A DNA stretch of 64,000 nt, from contig NZ_CP029550.1 in assembly GCF_003173715.1 (NCBI RefSeq), positions 806,001-870,000 of the forward strand. Direction: 5' to 3'. This document shows positions 27,967 through 36,723 of the stretch, piece by piece. Made by a program: the position numbers and the translations under genes. The notes below the pieces were generated by a model. That model was not told where the DNA came from, made no database searches, and saw only the letters and a program-made list of their open reading frames with translations. This stretch comes from Methylobacterium durans. Lineage in GTDB: Bacteria > Pseudomonadota > Alphaproteobacteria > Rhizobiales > Beijerinckiaceae. Numbering within the stretch: position 1 is the stretch's first letter; each line of letters starts with the position of its first letter.

Positions 27967-28779
27967 TCAAGCCTGCGCAGCCATCGGACAGACCGCGCCT
28001 CGAGCCGCACGCCGGACAAGCAGCCGCTCGGGCCGGCGTCTGCGGGCGCGTTCGAACAGGCTGTAGGTGCGGTTCACATAGTTCGTGACCCCGCTGAGCT
28101 CGTCAATGTAGCGCTGCACCGCAGGGGTGATCTCCGCTTCCACGAGCCGGGTCGCCTTGGACGGATCGGGTGTGTCGAACCGGACATAGAACCACGGCTG
28201 CCCGCGACGCAGCACAAGGTTCTTGGACGTGTCGTGCCACTCGAAGGCCCACATGAGCGGACGCGGCCACACGTGAACCGGAAATCGTCCGCTGATCAGC
28301 ACGCCGGGCAGAGCCTCCGGCGTGTAGTCGAGGTAGGGCGGCACTTGGTTGAGGTAGACGACTTCGTCGGCGAGGAAGACGTAGGGGGTGACGATCTGGA
28401 TGATCGGCCGCTTCGGATGGCGCCATTCCGCCGGACTGACGACACTGACCATCTGGCCGAGGTGACGGGAGCGGACCGTGCTGCGCAGGCCGTCCGCATT
28501 CTCCAGGGCCGGCGGCTTGCCCTCTTCCAAGCGAATCCGCAGGTTCAGGTCGACCGGGCAGCGGACCACGATGTGGCGTGCGTCGAAGTCGATGGCGGCG
28601 GGGCAGCCTTGCACGGACTTGGCGGAAGCGGGCTTGGGCAGGTCCCGCCGGAACGGCTCGGGATCGTCCCAGATCAGGGCGGCCTTGGCCTCAGCGATCG
28701 CCCAGCCGACTTCCGCGACCCGGCGCGGCTGGGGAGTGGACAGGCGCGATTTCAAAAAACCGAGCATGAGCCTCACCAT
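27967..28779 (-). CDS. hypothetical protein
   Basis: A 270-residue soluble protein. The central block is distinctive: IIQIVTPYVFLADEVVYLNQ, LPGVLISGRFPVHVWPRPLM, WAFEWHDTSKNLVLRRGQPW, FYVRFDTPDPSKATRLVEAE. These conserved-looking aromatic and charged segments suggest a structured domain. I associate similar sequences with unnamed proteins of other alphaproteobacteria but know no function. The C-terminus is Arg-rich. A second Met four residues in may be the start. Confidence 0.55.
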   Translation of the reverse strand: MVRLMLGFLKSRLSTPQPRRVAEVGWAIAEAKAALIWDDPEPFRRDLPKPASAKSVQGCPAAIDFDARHIVVRCPVDLNLRIRLEEGKPPALENADGLRSTVRSRHLGQMVSVVSPAEWRHPKRPIIQIVTPYVFLADEVVYLNQVPPYLDYTPEALPGVLISGRFPVHVWPRPLMWAFEWHDTSKNLVLRRGQPWFYVRFDTPDPSKATRLVEAEITPAVQRYIDELSGVTNYVNRTYSLFERARRRRPERLLVRRAARGAVCPMAAQA

Positions 28780-28992
28780 GGTTCGGAGCGAGCTGAACGA
28801 GAGGACCTGCAGAGCTGCTCCTCTCGGTGCTTGCGATGTCCAGAGCTACCGGCAGCAGATGTGGATCAACTAACGTGGTTTAGCTGTGACGAGGGTCACA
28901 TTTGACGGCGCTCATTGCGGGAGAAAGCAAGTGACGTTGCGTTGTGGCCATATACTTGCGCACCGCAATCCTGCTGGCCCGACCAAACAGGG

Positions 28993-29100
28993 ATGAGAGA
29001 CGAGCGAGCGCTCCGAACGATCCTCGGCCTCGCGCTGCTCCTCATGACCTTCCTGTTCACCGGCCTGATCATTGGCCAGCTACGGCTCGGCAGGGGCTGA
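28993..29100 (+). CDS. single-pass membrane microprotein
   Basis: A 35-residue open frame, MRDERALRTILGLALLLMTF and onward, with one strongly hydrophobic helix of about 20 residues between charged ends. An ACAGGG element precedes the ATG. Upstream of the EcfG-like promoter and the 25-residue microprotein. Function unknown. Confidence 0.45.
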   Translation: MRDERALRTILGLALLLMTFLFTGLIIGQLRLGRG

Positions 29101-29183
29101 ATGGCAGGACTGCGGCTGTGAGCGTGCAGCCCGGCGCATCGCCCCGTGGTTTACAGACCATTTACCTAGTCTTTGCGCGCTCC

Positions 29184-29208
29184 GGAAACCGCCAAGATTT
29201 CGCCCGTT
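29184..29208 (+). promoter_or_regulatory. candidate EcfG-type promoter
   Basis: GGAAA, 16 bases, CGTT: one mismatch from the GGAAC-N16/17-CGTT consensus of the alphaproteobacterial general stress sigma factor. It ends 42 bases before the microprotein start. A one-mismatch match this short can arise by chance. Confidence 0.35.
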
Positions 29209-29250
29209 TAGCTCCCTGAACTTGAGCTCACACGAGTTCAGGAGACCGTC

Positions 29251-29328
29251 ATGGTGATCCTCAATCCGCTCACTGGCCAGCTCCTCGACGTTCCGACGCC
29301 GACGCCGAAGCCGCGGCCGAAACTCTGA
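29251..29328 (+). CDS. 25-residue microprotein, VILNPLTG type
   Basis: MVILNPLTGQLLDVPTPTPK plus a PRPKL tail: a 25-residue open frame with a good CAGGAGACC ribosome site. It is similar in its first half to the 26-residue product at 39711-39791 (VILNPLTGQL against VILDPVTGKL) and both end with a Pro/Lys-rich tail. Two independent copies with good ribosome sites argue that these are real genes. No hydrophobic segment; function unknown. Confidence 0.6.
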   Translation: MVILNPLTGQLLDVPTPTPKPRPKL

Positions 29329-29447
29329 GACAGGCGCGGTCTGCTCATCCTGCGAGTCGCACCTGACGCTTCGGCGGACGGCCTGAGCCATGGGGATGAA
29401 GCCGCAGGCAGCCGGGTGCTGCGTCGTGCGCCCTCGGAGGACAGGGC

Positions 29448-29696
29448 ATGCAATTGAACCTGCGCTTCAGCGGCATTGCCTGTGGCGGCTCTCGCGGTGA
29501 TCGCTTCCTGCTGTCCTGGTGGAAGAGCCTACTCAAAGGCCGCCGGTACTGGGGCTACCGGAAGAGCTGGGACAACGGCCCGCTCAGCCACTTCGGGTGG
29601 TGGTTTGGCGAAGTCACGTGGCGGCTGCCTTGGACCAAGCACGACGGCGGCATCAGAACGACCGACTGGGTTCTGAGAAAGAGGCAGCTGCGGTAG
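29448..29696 (+). CDS. hypothetical protein
   Basis: An 82-residue Trp/Arg/Gly-rich protein (LSWWKSLLKGRRYWGYRKSW, then FGWWFGEVTWRLPW). A GGAG element precedes the ATG. The abundance of Trp and basic residues could mean membrane surface or nucleic-acid contact. No family recognised. Confidence 0.45.
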   Translation: MQLNLRFSGIACGGSRGDRFLLSWWKSLLKGRRYWGYRKSWDNGPLSHFGWWFGEVTWRLPWTKHDGGIRTTDWVLRKRQLR

Positions 29697-29838
29697 AGCC
29701 GAGGGTAAGTTCCAGGGATGTGCACTCCGGCAGGTGCCACGGGGCGGCAGGCGCTGGCCGCGCGTGACACTGCCGCCTGCAATCATCAGGCAGCGGTCAA
29801 AGCCGGTCCCTCATGGTCTGGATCAGGAAGAGGAGCAG

Positions 29839-29985
29839 TCAGTTCACCAAAAGGCTGCAGAGGGCTGCGAACAGCCCTTGGTTGATGGGCAGCAAGCCGT
29901 CGAGCGGTGCGAAATTGAGAATGAAGAACCCCACCAGTCCCGCGAGTGCACCGATCCAGACAAGCCATCGATCCGGGATCTTCAT
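29839..29985 (-). CDS. small membrane protein
   Basis: A 48-residue open frame (MKIPDRWLVWIGALAGLVGF, FILNF, then FAALCSLLVN). There are two short hydrophobic stretches, the first being a good membrane helix. It lies 33 bases after the preceding gene on the same strand. The ribosome site is weak, so this call is tentative. Confidence 0.4.
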   Translation of the reverse strand: MKIPDRWLVWIGALAGLVGFFILNFAPLDGLLPINQGLFAALCSLLVN

Positions 29986-30018
29986 CGGCAGAGCGCCTAT
30001 GACACGCAGGGGAATATC

Positions 30019-30576
30019 TCAGGCATCGTCCTTTGTAGCGAAGACCTCGCCTTGCTCTGCCAAGCGCGTGTTGTCCTCGTCTGCCTGTTGCTCTGCCAGG
30101 GCACGATGCTCAGAGAGCAGCCGCCGCATTGTTCGATCTGCGTCCGAGCAGTCAGCTGCCTCTGGGCTGTCGGCAGTGCATCCCTCGATCGTCTCGTCGG
30201 TTTGCTGATCGACTGCTGCGCGATCCTCACGGCTGAGCCCCGCCAGATCTCCGAGCCCGAGGTCCTGGGCCACATGGGCGGCGATCTCCTCGCGCTTGGC
30301 CTTGATGGCGAGCACGAGCGCTTCCGCGCCGCTGCTGGTGTCCGAACGTCCAACCTGCCGCGTAAGGGCACGTCGCCATCCGGGCGGCGGCGCGACGCCG
30401 CGAAGGCGCATGCGATCAGCGACCCCGGCTAGGACGAGTTGCCAGTGCTCGGGGGCAAGCTCGGGCAGCGCCCTGTCGAAGCCGAGGTTGCGGGCAACGA
30501 TGGTGGCTGCCTCAGTCCACTCTTCCGACAGACTCCCCCCATCGGTCGGCACTCGGACGATTAACGGCTCTGGCAT
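30019..30576 (-). CDS. hypothetical protein
   Basis: A 185-residue acidic soluble protein, mostly helical. The first part (LSEEWTEAATIVARNLGFDR, LPELAPEHWQLVLAGVADRM) and a charged coiled-coil-like C-terminal half with ADCSDADRTMRRLLSEHRAL show no known motif. Possibly followed in the same transcript by the 48-residue membrane protein. Confidence 0.5.
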   Translation of the reverse strand: MPEPLIVRVPTDGGSLSEEWTEAATIVARNLGFDRALPELAPEHWQLVLAGVADRMRLRGVAPPPGWRRALTRQVGRSDTSSGAEALVLAIKAKREEIAAHVAQDLGLGDLAGLSREDRAAVDQQTDETIEGCTADSPEAADCSDADRTMRRLLSEHRALAEQQADEDNTRLAEQGEVFATKDDA

Positions 30577-30793
30577 ATCGAAACCTTCGAGAGGAGCGCT
30601 CCGGAAAAGTTTGCGACACTCCCTTTAAAGCGCCAACCCTCGAGCGCAGCGGCAGCCTGAGCAGGTCAGTAATAATCCTCGAGCCGATAGAGTGGCAGGT
30701 TTGCTGCGCACCTGCTCCATCGCGGCAGGCGGCTGACAACTGCGCGGCACTCTTGGCCGTCTATGAGGCTCTGTGCTCGTTCTAGGCTTTGTC

Positions 30794-31036
30794 TCAGCTC
30801 GTCAGGCGCTTGGTGTTCGCAGCCACATGCTCACGGTAGCGAGCCACCACCATGTCGCAGGAGCCGCCCGTCAGCAGCGTGCCGGACGCCTCGATGAAGG
30901 CGCCGACCTTCTCGCTCACCATCTGCTGGGCCTCGGCGCAGCCCTCAGAACCACCCCAAGCGAGCTTCATGAGCCGAAGCTCGACAACCTTCTGCGCCTC
31001 CAGAGCGAGAAGGGCTACAGCAAAGGGGTTGTACAT
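30794..31036 (-). CDS. hypothetical small helical protein
   Basis: An 80-residue protein (MYNPFAVALLALEAQKVVEL, RLMKLAWGGSEGCAEAQQMV, SEKVGAFIEASGTLLTG). The amphipathic pattern and the AWEAQK-like start resemble short phasin-related or accessory proteins of Methylobacterium. It lies directly beyond the terminator of the disrupted phasin gene, on the same strand, which fits a granule-related role, but this is inference. Confidence 0.55.
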   Translation of the reverse strand: MYNPFAVALLALEAQKVVELRLMKLAWGGSEGCAEAQQMVSEKVGAFIEASGTLLTGGSCDMVVARYREHVAANTKRLTS

Positions 31037-31078
31037 GCATGCTCCACGTGGCGCGTCTGCGAGGCCTGCGCCTGAGAC

Positions 31079-31113
31079 AAAAGAGGAGGGCGGCCGAAAC
31101 GACCGCCCCTCTG
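31079..31113 (-). terminator. terminator of the phasin gene
   Basis: On the minus strand AGAGGGGCGG pairs with CCGCCCTCCTCT (with a small bulge) around TCGTTTCGG, followed by TTTTG. It lies about 50 bases beyond the phasin stop. Confidence 0.65.
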
Positions 31114-31314
31114 GCTTGTGGTGAACCCAGGATCGTGGCCCGGGTTCAGATGCTTCCGCGCCTCAGCGCACGAGCGTCGGGGTCTGCGTGGCGTTGGTGA
31201 AGGCCTTGCTGGCTTCCTCGACGGCGCGGGCCGAGGTCTCGGTGATGGAGCGGCTGTCTTGCACGATGTGCTGCAGGCTCTCGTGATCCTCCCCTGTTTC
31301 AGTGGACACGGAGG

Positions 31315-32178
31315 TTACGTTGCCCAGCGCTGCTCAGCTTGCTCAGGCGTACGGTAGCCGAGGGCGGAGTGGAGGCGCTGTCGGTTGTAGTAGCCCTCGA
31401 TGTAGGCGAACAGGTCGCGACGTGCCTCGTCGCGGGTTGCCCATCGGCGCTGATGGACGAGTTCGACCTTGAGTGTGTGGAAGAAGCTTTCCATCGGGGC
31501 ATTGTCGAAGCAGCATCCTGTCCGGCTCATCGAGGCGACCGCCCCTACGACGGCGAGTTGCTCGCCGTAAGCTGCCGCAGCGTATTGGCTCCCGCGATCC
31601 GAATGACAGATGAGCCCGGCAGCTGGCCGTTGCCGCTGGGTGGCCATCATCAACGCGGCCAGGGTCAACTCGATGCGCATGTGCTCGCGCATGGCCCATC
31701 CCACGAGCTTGCGGGTGGCCAGATCCAGCACGGCCGCGAGGTAGAGCCAGCCCTCGCCAGTCGCCAGGTAGGTGATGTCGGCTAGCCAGACGCGGTTGGG
31801 GGCTGCCGCCACGAAGGTCTGCTGCAGGAGGTTGGGAGCGAGCGGCAGGGGATGATTGCTGTCGGTGGTGCACGGGCGATAGCGGCGGCCTGCCAGAGCC
31901 CGGATGCCGTGTCGGCGCATCAGCCGCTCGATGCGGCCTCGGCTGACGCCGCGTCCCTCCGCGCGCAGAGCGGCATGCATCCGCGGTGAGCCGTAGCGGC
32001 TCTTGTGCTGTTCCTGCAGGCGTCGCACGTCCGCCAGCAAGGTACGGTTCTCCTGGGCGCGGCGGCTCTCAGGCCGGGAGCGCCAGGCATAATACCCACT
32101 GGCCGAGACCCCGAGCACGCGGCACATGAGACGCACCGGCCAGATGCTTCCATGCTGCTCGATGAAGCGAAACGTCAT
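31315..32178 (-). CDS. IS3-family transposase OrfB
   Basis: A 287-residue DDE transposase. An HTH_21-like segment (LADVRRLQEQHKSRYGSPRM) precedes the integrase core with WLADITYLATGEGWLYL, CHSDRGSQYAA and APMESFFHTLKVEL, giving the D, D, E triad. Its ATG overlaps the OrfA stop in CCGAAATGA, a typical -1 frameshift setting that produces the OrfAB fusion transposase. Confidence 0.9.
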   Translation of the reverse strand: MTFRFIEQHGSIWPVRLMCRVLGVSASGYYAWRSRPESRRAQENRTLLADVRRLQEQHKSRYGSPRMHAALRAEGRGVSRGRIERLMRRHGIRALAGRRYRPCTTDSNHPLPLAPNLLQQTFVAAAPNRVWLADITYLATGEGWLYLAAVLDLATRKLVGWAMREHMRIELTLAALMMATQRQRPAAGLICHSDRGSQYAAAAYGEQLAVVGAVASMSRTGCCFDNAPMESFFHTLKVELVHQRRWATRDEARRDLFAYIEGYYNRQRLHSALGYRTPEQAEQRWAT

Positions 32179-32498
32179 TTCGGCACCTCCGCGAAGATGC
32201 CGATGGCTTTTTTTAGTATGTCGCGCTCCATGCGCGTGCGATCGAGTTCGCGCCGCAGGCGAGCGATCTCGGCGGCCTGATCGGCCGGTGAGGTCAGAGG
32301 CGAAGCCGCCACAGGCGTAGGCCCACTGCCGACCACACGTGGCGGGCTGTCCTGTAGGCTCGCGCGCCAGGCCCGCAGCATCGAGGGCTGGATGCCAAGC
32401 TCGGCTGCGATCTGCATCTGCGGCCGGCCGCTGCTCTCCAGAAGGGCCACGGCCTCACGCTTGAACTCAGGCGTGAACGTTCGTTTCGTTGTCCCCAT
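32175..32498 (-). CDS. IS3-family transposase OrfA
   Basis: A 107-residue helix-turn-helix protein from the ATG at 32498 (MGTTKRTFTPEFKREAVALL, then QMQIAAELGIQPSMLRAWR). It has a C-terminal coiled coil (EIARLRRELDRTRMERDILK, KAIGIF). It recognises the element ends. The longer frame from 32546 starts outside the usual family start. Confidence 0.85.
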   Translation of the reverse strand: MGTTKRTFTPEFKREAVALLESSGRPQMQIAAELGIQPSMLRAWRASLQDSPPRVVGSGPTPVAASPLTSPADQAAEIARLRRELDRTRMERDILKKAIGIFAEVPK

Positions 32499-33001
32499 CA
32501 GACACCTTCCAGCCCCCGTAGGAGCGTAGCAGAGGTGTCCACTCATTCAGAGGAAGATCAGTGACCGCCTCCATGTTCTGCTTGGACTGACGGGCCAGCC
32601 GCTCGCTGTCCTCGCCGGTGAAGCCAAGTGTCTTGGTGAAGCGCTCGGCCGCCTCCCGCGCTTGCTGCGAAGCGGTCTCGACGCTCCGCTGCACGACCTG
32701 CTTGGTGTTCTCGGTCGCCCGCTCGCTGAGATCGACCATCTTGTTCACACCATCGCGGGCGGCATCCGCAAACTGCGTGCCCTGCTCGGCAGTCCGGTCG
32801 ATGTTCGCCTTGGCGGTATCGGCGGCCTTCTCGTTCTGCTCGCGCTACTTGGCCTGGGCGTTGTTCTGGTCGAGAGCCATGTTGTCTCCTGCCTGTAAGG
32901 ATTATGTATTCAGTCAGCACTTATGAGAATATATACGCGCTGACCTTAGGCAGCGAAGGAGTTCGCGACCCCTGACGCACCGCAACTAGAGCTGTTCCCG
33001 G

Positions 33002-33523
33002 TCACGTAGCGACGGCCAAGTCGTCCTCGTACCCAGCTGCGGCGAGGTAGTTGCGGCACTCCTGCGGGGTGAAGCGGGTGAAAGCCTGCCGGATCGCCGC
33101 CCAGAGATCTGGGATCGTGCGAGCCGCCGCGGTGCGCAACAGGGCCTTGAGCTTGGCGAAGGCTCGTTCGATCGGGTTGAGATCAGGGCTGTAGGACGGC
33201 GGGTACATGAGCCGCGCTCCCGCAGCCTCGATCGCGTCCTGCACGCCGGCAACCTTGTGGGCGGGCAGGTTGTCCATGACGACGATATCACCAGGCTGCA
33301 GCACCGGGATCAGGGTCTCGGTGACGTAGTTGCGAAAGCGCGTGCCGTTCGTGGGGCCATCCAACAGCGCGGTGGCACACAGCCCGCGGGTGCGCAGGGC
33401 GGCCGTGACGGTCGTGGTTTTGTAATCTCCCTGCGGGGCTGCGAGCCGGCAGCGCTCGCCGCGCGGGGCCCAGCCGTAGCGGCGCGCCATGTTGGTGGCC
33501 GCGGCCGTCTCGTCCAGGAACAC
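33002..33523 (-). CDS. IS630-family transposase, catalytic part (OrfB)
   Basis: This frame holds the DDE domain: MFLDETAAATNMARRYGWAP, VVMDNLPAHKVAG and YSPDLNPIERAFAKLKALL give D, D and E. The same frame stays open upstream to about 33600 with a good match to the family (RAAREAWFEAQPELDPDRLV). So translation is probably by frameshift from OrfA and not from this Met. Confidence 0.85.
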   Translation of the reverse strand: MFLDETAAATNMARRYGWAPRGERCRLAAPQGDYKTTTVTAALRTRGLCATALLDGPTNGTRFRNYVTETLIPVLQPGDIVVMDNLPAHKVAGVQDAIEAAGARLMYPPSYSPDLNPIERAFAKLKALLRTAAARTIPDLWAAIRQAFTRFTPQECRNYLAAAGYEDDLAVAT

Positions 33524-33579
33524 CAGCCGGTCCGGGTCGAGCTCGGGCTGGGCCTCAAACCAAGCCTCGCGGGCCGCTC

Positions 33580-33969
33580 TTACGTCAGCACGCTCCTGCT
33601 CGGCTGCGTGCGTCGCCCCTTTTTCCAGCTGATCCCGTGGCGGGCAAAGAAGCGTGACAGACCGCTCGTGCTGGTCTGCACGCCCTGCTCAGCGAGCCGG
33701 TCGCGCAACTCACGCAGGAAGAGACGCGGCTCGTGGCTAGAGATCGCCAGGATCAGCCCGGCATGCGCCTCGATCCGCTGTGAGGTGTGATCGCCGCCCA
33801 TCGGCTTTGGCGCGACGTGCCCGTCTCGGGCAGACTGCCCGCACCAGCGGCTGGCACTCGACACGCTGACCCCGAAGCGGGCTGCAGCGCGATGGCAGGA
33901 GGCACCTGCCGCCACGGCAGCCACGACCCGCTCGCGCAGGTCCACAGACAAAGGTGAAGGCATGGGCAT
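33580..33969 (-). CDS. IS630-family transposase, DNA-binding part (OrfA)
   Basis: A 129-residue frame with two helix-turn-helix motifs (LRERVVAAVAAGASCHRAAA, RFGVSVSSASRWC; then LRELRDRLAEQGVQTSTSGL, SRFFARHGISWKK). It stops just as the conserved linker to the catalytic part begins in the other frame, the arrangement of IS630 elements that use programmed frameshifting. Confidence 0.85.
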   Translation of the reverse strand: MPMPSPLSVDLRERVVAAVAAGASCHRAAARFGVSVSSASRWCGQSARDGHVAPKPMGGDHTSQRIEAHAGLILAISSHEPRLFLRELRDRLAEQGVQTSTSGLSRFFARHGISWKKGRRTQPSRSVLT

Positions 33970-34029
33970 GCTCCTTCACCCATCAACGCCGCGCCCGCAA
34001 AACCGTCTCAAGCAGCGCGGGACCTGCTC

Positions 34030-34415
34030 TAAGTCGCGACAGAATACGGCCATTCAAGGCGCAGAGCTCCAATTTGATCCAAATTAATTTATGACATACG
34101 CCATCATCTGTTATAGCCAGGCCACAACCTTCTGACCGCGCTGCACAATAGTCTCGTATCGCGGTTCTTCAGAGACATGTTGGAACCGAGCTGGCCAATC
34201 ACGCGCCAGTGATCAGCCTCACCGCGGGGTCAGTCGGCGGCTCTATGTGGCGGTCCTTGCTACTCGCGGTGATCGAGAGCGGCTCCGTCGGCTTTGCCGG
34301 CCGATTTTCGGCGGAGGTAGCGGGACCGCTCGTTCCGCGACACCCTCGAAAACCCCATCGCGGCCATGACCAAGGCGGCTGGGAACGCAAGCCCGCGACG
34401 GTCTGTTGCTCGACG
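34030..34415. other. intergenic region beyond the IS630 element
   Basis: An upstream in-frame extension of the next gene exists (ATG at 34209), but it lacks coding character. Otherwise nothing is recognised apart from an AT-rich patch at 34070-34120 that may hold a promoter. Confidence 0.35.
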
Positions 34416-34919
34416 ATGAAGCTTGCAGCCATCATTGGAATGTCCCTGGCGGCTGTAGCCCTTCTGATCGGGATCTACGTCGCGGCTCCAAACCGTCGCG
34501 AAACAGTTGCGCGCCCGGCTATGCTGGAGCGGACGGGCACTATCAGCCTTGAAGCTGGTCGGCCCGGGGCAGCGGCTCACACCTGGGCTGACCCGCCGGC
34601 ACGACGCGAGGACGTTCCTGCCCTGGCCGCAGCAACGGTGGAGGCCGGGAGCTCCTCACCTGAGTTGGTTGCTAGCGCTACACCGCCTCTGGTCTTTGCG
34701 CCGGCTCCCTCGCAGAAGCAGGCCCATCGTCGCGGCCTGCGTGCTGCCAAGATGATCCGACCTCACCAACTCAGCCGCTACGTTGCCCTCCCACCTGCCC
34801 GGGAGAGACGGCGACGCGAACCGCCTCAGTCACCGGCCGTTGCGGCTGTCAGCGAGCCGGCGCCAACCTCTCTCGAACCAGAGCCGATCGAGTTCAGCCT
34901 CGCCACCCGTGGCCGCTAG
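34416..34919 (+). CDS. membrane-anchored or secreted hypothetical protein
   Basis: A 167-residue product from the ATG at 34416. One N-terminal hydrophobic helix (MKLAAIIGMSLAAVALLIGI) acts as signal or anchor. The rest is a Pro/Ala/Arg-rich, low-complexity region (VSEPAPTSLEPEPIEFSLAT). The disordered tail suggests a periplasm-spanning or surface role. No family recognised. Confidence 0.5.
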   Translation: MKLAAIIGMSLAAVALLIGIYVAAPNRRETVARPAMLERTGTISLEAGRPGAAAHTWADPPARREDVPALAAATVEAGSSSPELVASATPPLVFAPAPSQKQAHRRGLRAAKMIRPHQLSRYVALPPARERRRREPPQSPAVAAVSEPAPTSLEPEPIEFSLATRGR

Positions 34920-35123
34920 CTGATGCAGCGCAGCCCTCTGCAGCCATGTGCTTCGCGCTACTAGGTAGCAGGCCCCGAAAGCTCATCGACGGCTGCCGTG
35001 AGAGGGCTCACCTGGAATGGAGTGTCCCCTGAGGTAAGCTCTATTGGAACCGCCCATCTATCCCTTACGCTCTGTGCAAGCTGGCGAAATCAGGACGCGT
35101 TGATCAAAGCGAAGCGAGCATCC

Positions 35124-36524
35124 ATGAGCATTTCCACCGCCGCACGCGCGCTGATGTTTGCGCTCCCGATCCTGGCCCTGCAGCCTATGACTCTCCGCGC
35201 AGAGGATGCGCCGTCCGTCAGATGGCCCGGTGCCGACCGGCGGCTGGAGATCCGGCAACCCTTCGGCCGATCCGAGATCGTCCTCGGCATCTCCTCTCGG
35301 ACGGCGGGCGCCATCGACAGCCTGACCTGGGAAGGGCGGCAGTTCATCAATGCCTTCGACCATGGCCGCGAACTGCAATCGGCGGCGTCGTTCGACGGCT
35401 ACGGCGAATGCCTGAACCCCACGGAGGCAGGCAGCAACCGCGACGGTGCGGGACAGGCGAGCACCACGCTGCTCCGCACCCTTCGCATGACAGCCCGCAC
35501 GCTCGAGACGGAGAGCCAGATGGCGTTCTGGCTCGGCCCGCGGGAAACATTGGGCTCCTGCTCCAGAGGACCAGGGCCTTACGCGAGTCCCCGTTCGGAC
35601 TACACGCTGACAAAGCGCGTCACCCTCGGTTTCGGCGGCGTGGAGAACGCGATCGAGTACGTGGCGACGTTTCACCTGCCGCGCCCTCACGCGACCGGGG
35701 CCTTCGAAGTGTTGACAGGCTACATGCCGCCGGACTTCTCGCAGTTCTGGACCTACGATCCTGCGACCCAGCAGATGGCGCCGTTGTCCGAAGGGCCGGG
35801 CGAACAGCCCCTGCCGGTTATCCTGGCCACGCCGGATGGCACGCACGCCATGGGTGTCTTCACCCCGGATCCGCCGAGGGGCGGGCAGCCCGCCGTCGGC
35901 TATGGCCGCTTCAGCTTCGCGGATTTGCCGGGCCCCGGGAACGCGACGGTCAAGTGGAACTGCGTGTTCCGCGAGTCGGATGTCCCGGCCGGCGATCGGA
36001 CATTCCGGTGCTTCACGCTGGTCGGCACCCTGGACGATGTGCGCAACGGCATCGAGGCCCTGCACCGGGCACACGGAGCGGCGGAGACGCGAACGCCGCG
36101 GGCAGAACGCCCAGTCGAGCCGGCGCCCGCTTCCGGCCGGGCTGGCGAAGCACCCCCCTCCGCCATCGTCGGCGAGGCCCTTTTCGTGGGGGCGGAGCCC
36201 CGCTGCAATGCGGGCGTCGTGACGACGAATCCGGGGCATATGCAATGCGCCACCCGCCCGATCGGCTCGACGGTGAAGACGGATCCGGGGCGAGGAGCGG
36301 CACTGTACGTAGGTCTGACGGCGGGCGTGAATGCCGGCGTGGTCAGCACCAACCCGCGCCACCTCAACGGGGACACACGTCCGATCGGCTTTCTCCTCCC
36401 GCTCGGGACGGGAGGAACACGCGTCTTCATCGGCGAGCAGCGCGGCTGCAATGCGGGGGTTGCCACTACGAACCCGATGCACTTGAACTGCACAACGATC
36501 GAACTCGGCTCCACGCACCCCTGA
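35124..36524 (+). CDS. secreted protein with three C-terminal repeats
   Basis: From the ATG at 35124, 466 residues. It has a signal peptide (ALMFALPILALQPMTLRAED) and a ~330-residue beta-rich globular domain with many Trp and Cys (FDGYGECLNPTEAGSNRDGA). After a Pro-rich linker come three ~35-residue repeats built on FVG...CNAGVVTTNPGHMQC..RPIGS. Units one and three keep both Cys; the middle unit has lost both (VNAGVVSTNPRHLNGDTRPI). The repeats look like a small disulfide-stapled binding module. No known family; the globular domain could bind carbohydrate. Confidence 0.65.
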   Translation: MSISTAARALMFALPILALQPMTLRAEDAPSVRWPGADRRLEIRQPFGRSEIVLGISSRTAGAIDSLTWEGRQFINAFDHGRELQSAASFDGYGECLNPTEAGSNRDGAGQASTTLLRTLRMTARTLETESQMAFWLGPRETLGSCSRGPGPYASPRSDYTLTKRVTLGFGGVENAIEYVATFHLPRPHATGAFEVLTGYMPPDFSQFWTYDPATQQMAPLSEGPGEQPLPVILATPDGTHAMGVFTPDPPRGGQPAVGYGRFSFADLPGPGNATVKWNCVFRESDVPAGDRTFRCFTLVGTLDDVRNGIEALHRAHGAAETRTPRAERPVEPAPASGRAGEAPPSAIVGEALFVGAEPRCNAGVVTTNPGHMQCATRPIGSTVKTDPGRGAALYVGLTAGVNAGVVSTNPRHLNGDTRPIGFLLPLGTGGTRVFIGEQRGCNAGVATTNPMHLNCTTIELGSTHP

Positions 36525-36723
36525 CGCGGGTGTCGGAAAGCGCGCGATCCCGTTTGCGACAGGCCCATACTGCCTGCCAAGGACGAAATGTCCGTTGCGG
36601 CATGCCCAAACCGAACCGACGGCAGTGCATGGCATTCTTGTGCCGCTAAGCAACGGAGCTGCGAGCGCGCAGGGTGGTTGGCCTGGCGGGTGGGGTCAGC
36701 TCCGCGTGCATCAGGAGAGCGGA

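Larger units (their letters stand above)
31289..32555 (-). mobile_element. IS3-family insertion sequence B
   Basis: A 1267-bp element inside the phasin gene. The ends carry imperfect ~21-bp inverted repeats sharing AGTGGACAC (CTCCCCTGTTTCAGTGGACAC against TTCCTCTGAATGAGTGGACAC). The 4-bp target GATC is duplicated (31285-31288, 32556-32559). OrfA and OrfB are both intact, so this copy may still move. Confidence 0.9.
31163..32880 (-). pseudogene. phasin family gene, stopped by TAG and split by an IS3 element
   Basis: Removing the IS and one GATC copy rebuilds a 447-base, 149-codon frame with an excellent GGAGA ribosome site. It starts MALDQNNAQAK and ends TNATQTPTLVR. The helical, Gln/Ala-rich sequence (FADAARDGVNKMVDLSERA, VQRSVETASQQAREAAERF) matches phasins, which coat polyhydroxyalkanoate granules. 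The junction reads VTD-HESLQH in frame, proving where the insertion went. In addition, codon 12 is TAG. The gene is therefore doubly inactive unless translation restarts at an internal Met. Confidence 0.85.
32989..34029 (-). mobile_element. IS630-family insertion sequence
   Basis: A 1041-bp element between two TA dinucleotides (32987-32988 and 34030-34031), the fixed target of the IS630/Tc1 group. The ends read GAGCTGTTCCCG and, inverted, GAGCAGGTCCCG. Two minus-strand frames encode the transposase parts. Confidence 0.85.

Noticed and set aside
35058..36653. 531-residue antisense frame over the secreted repeat protein
   Set aside because: Opposite strand of a gene with a signal peptide and repeats; composition is not protein-like.
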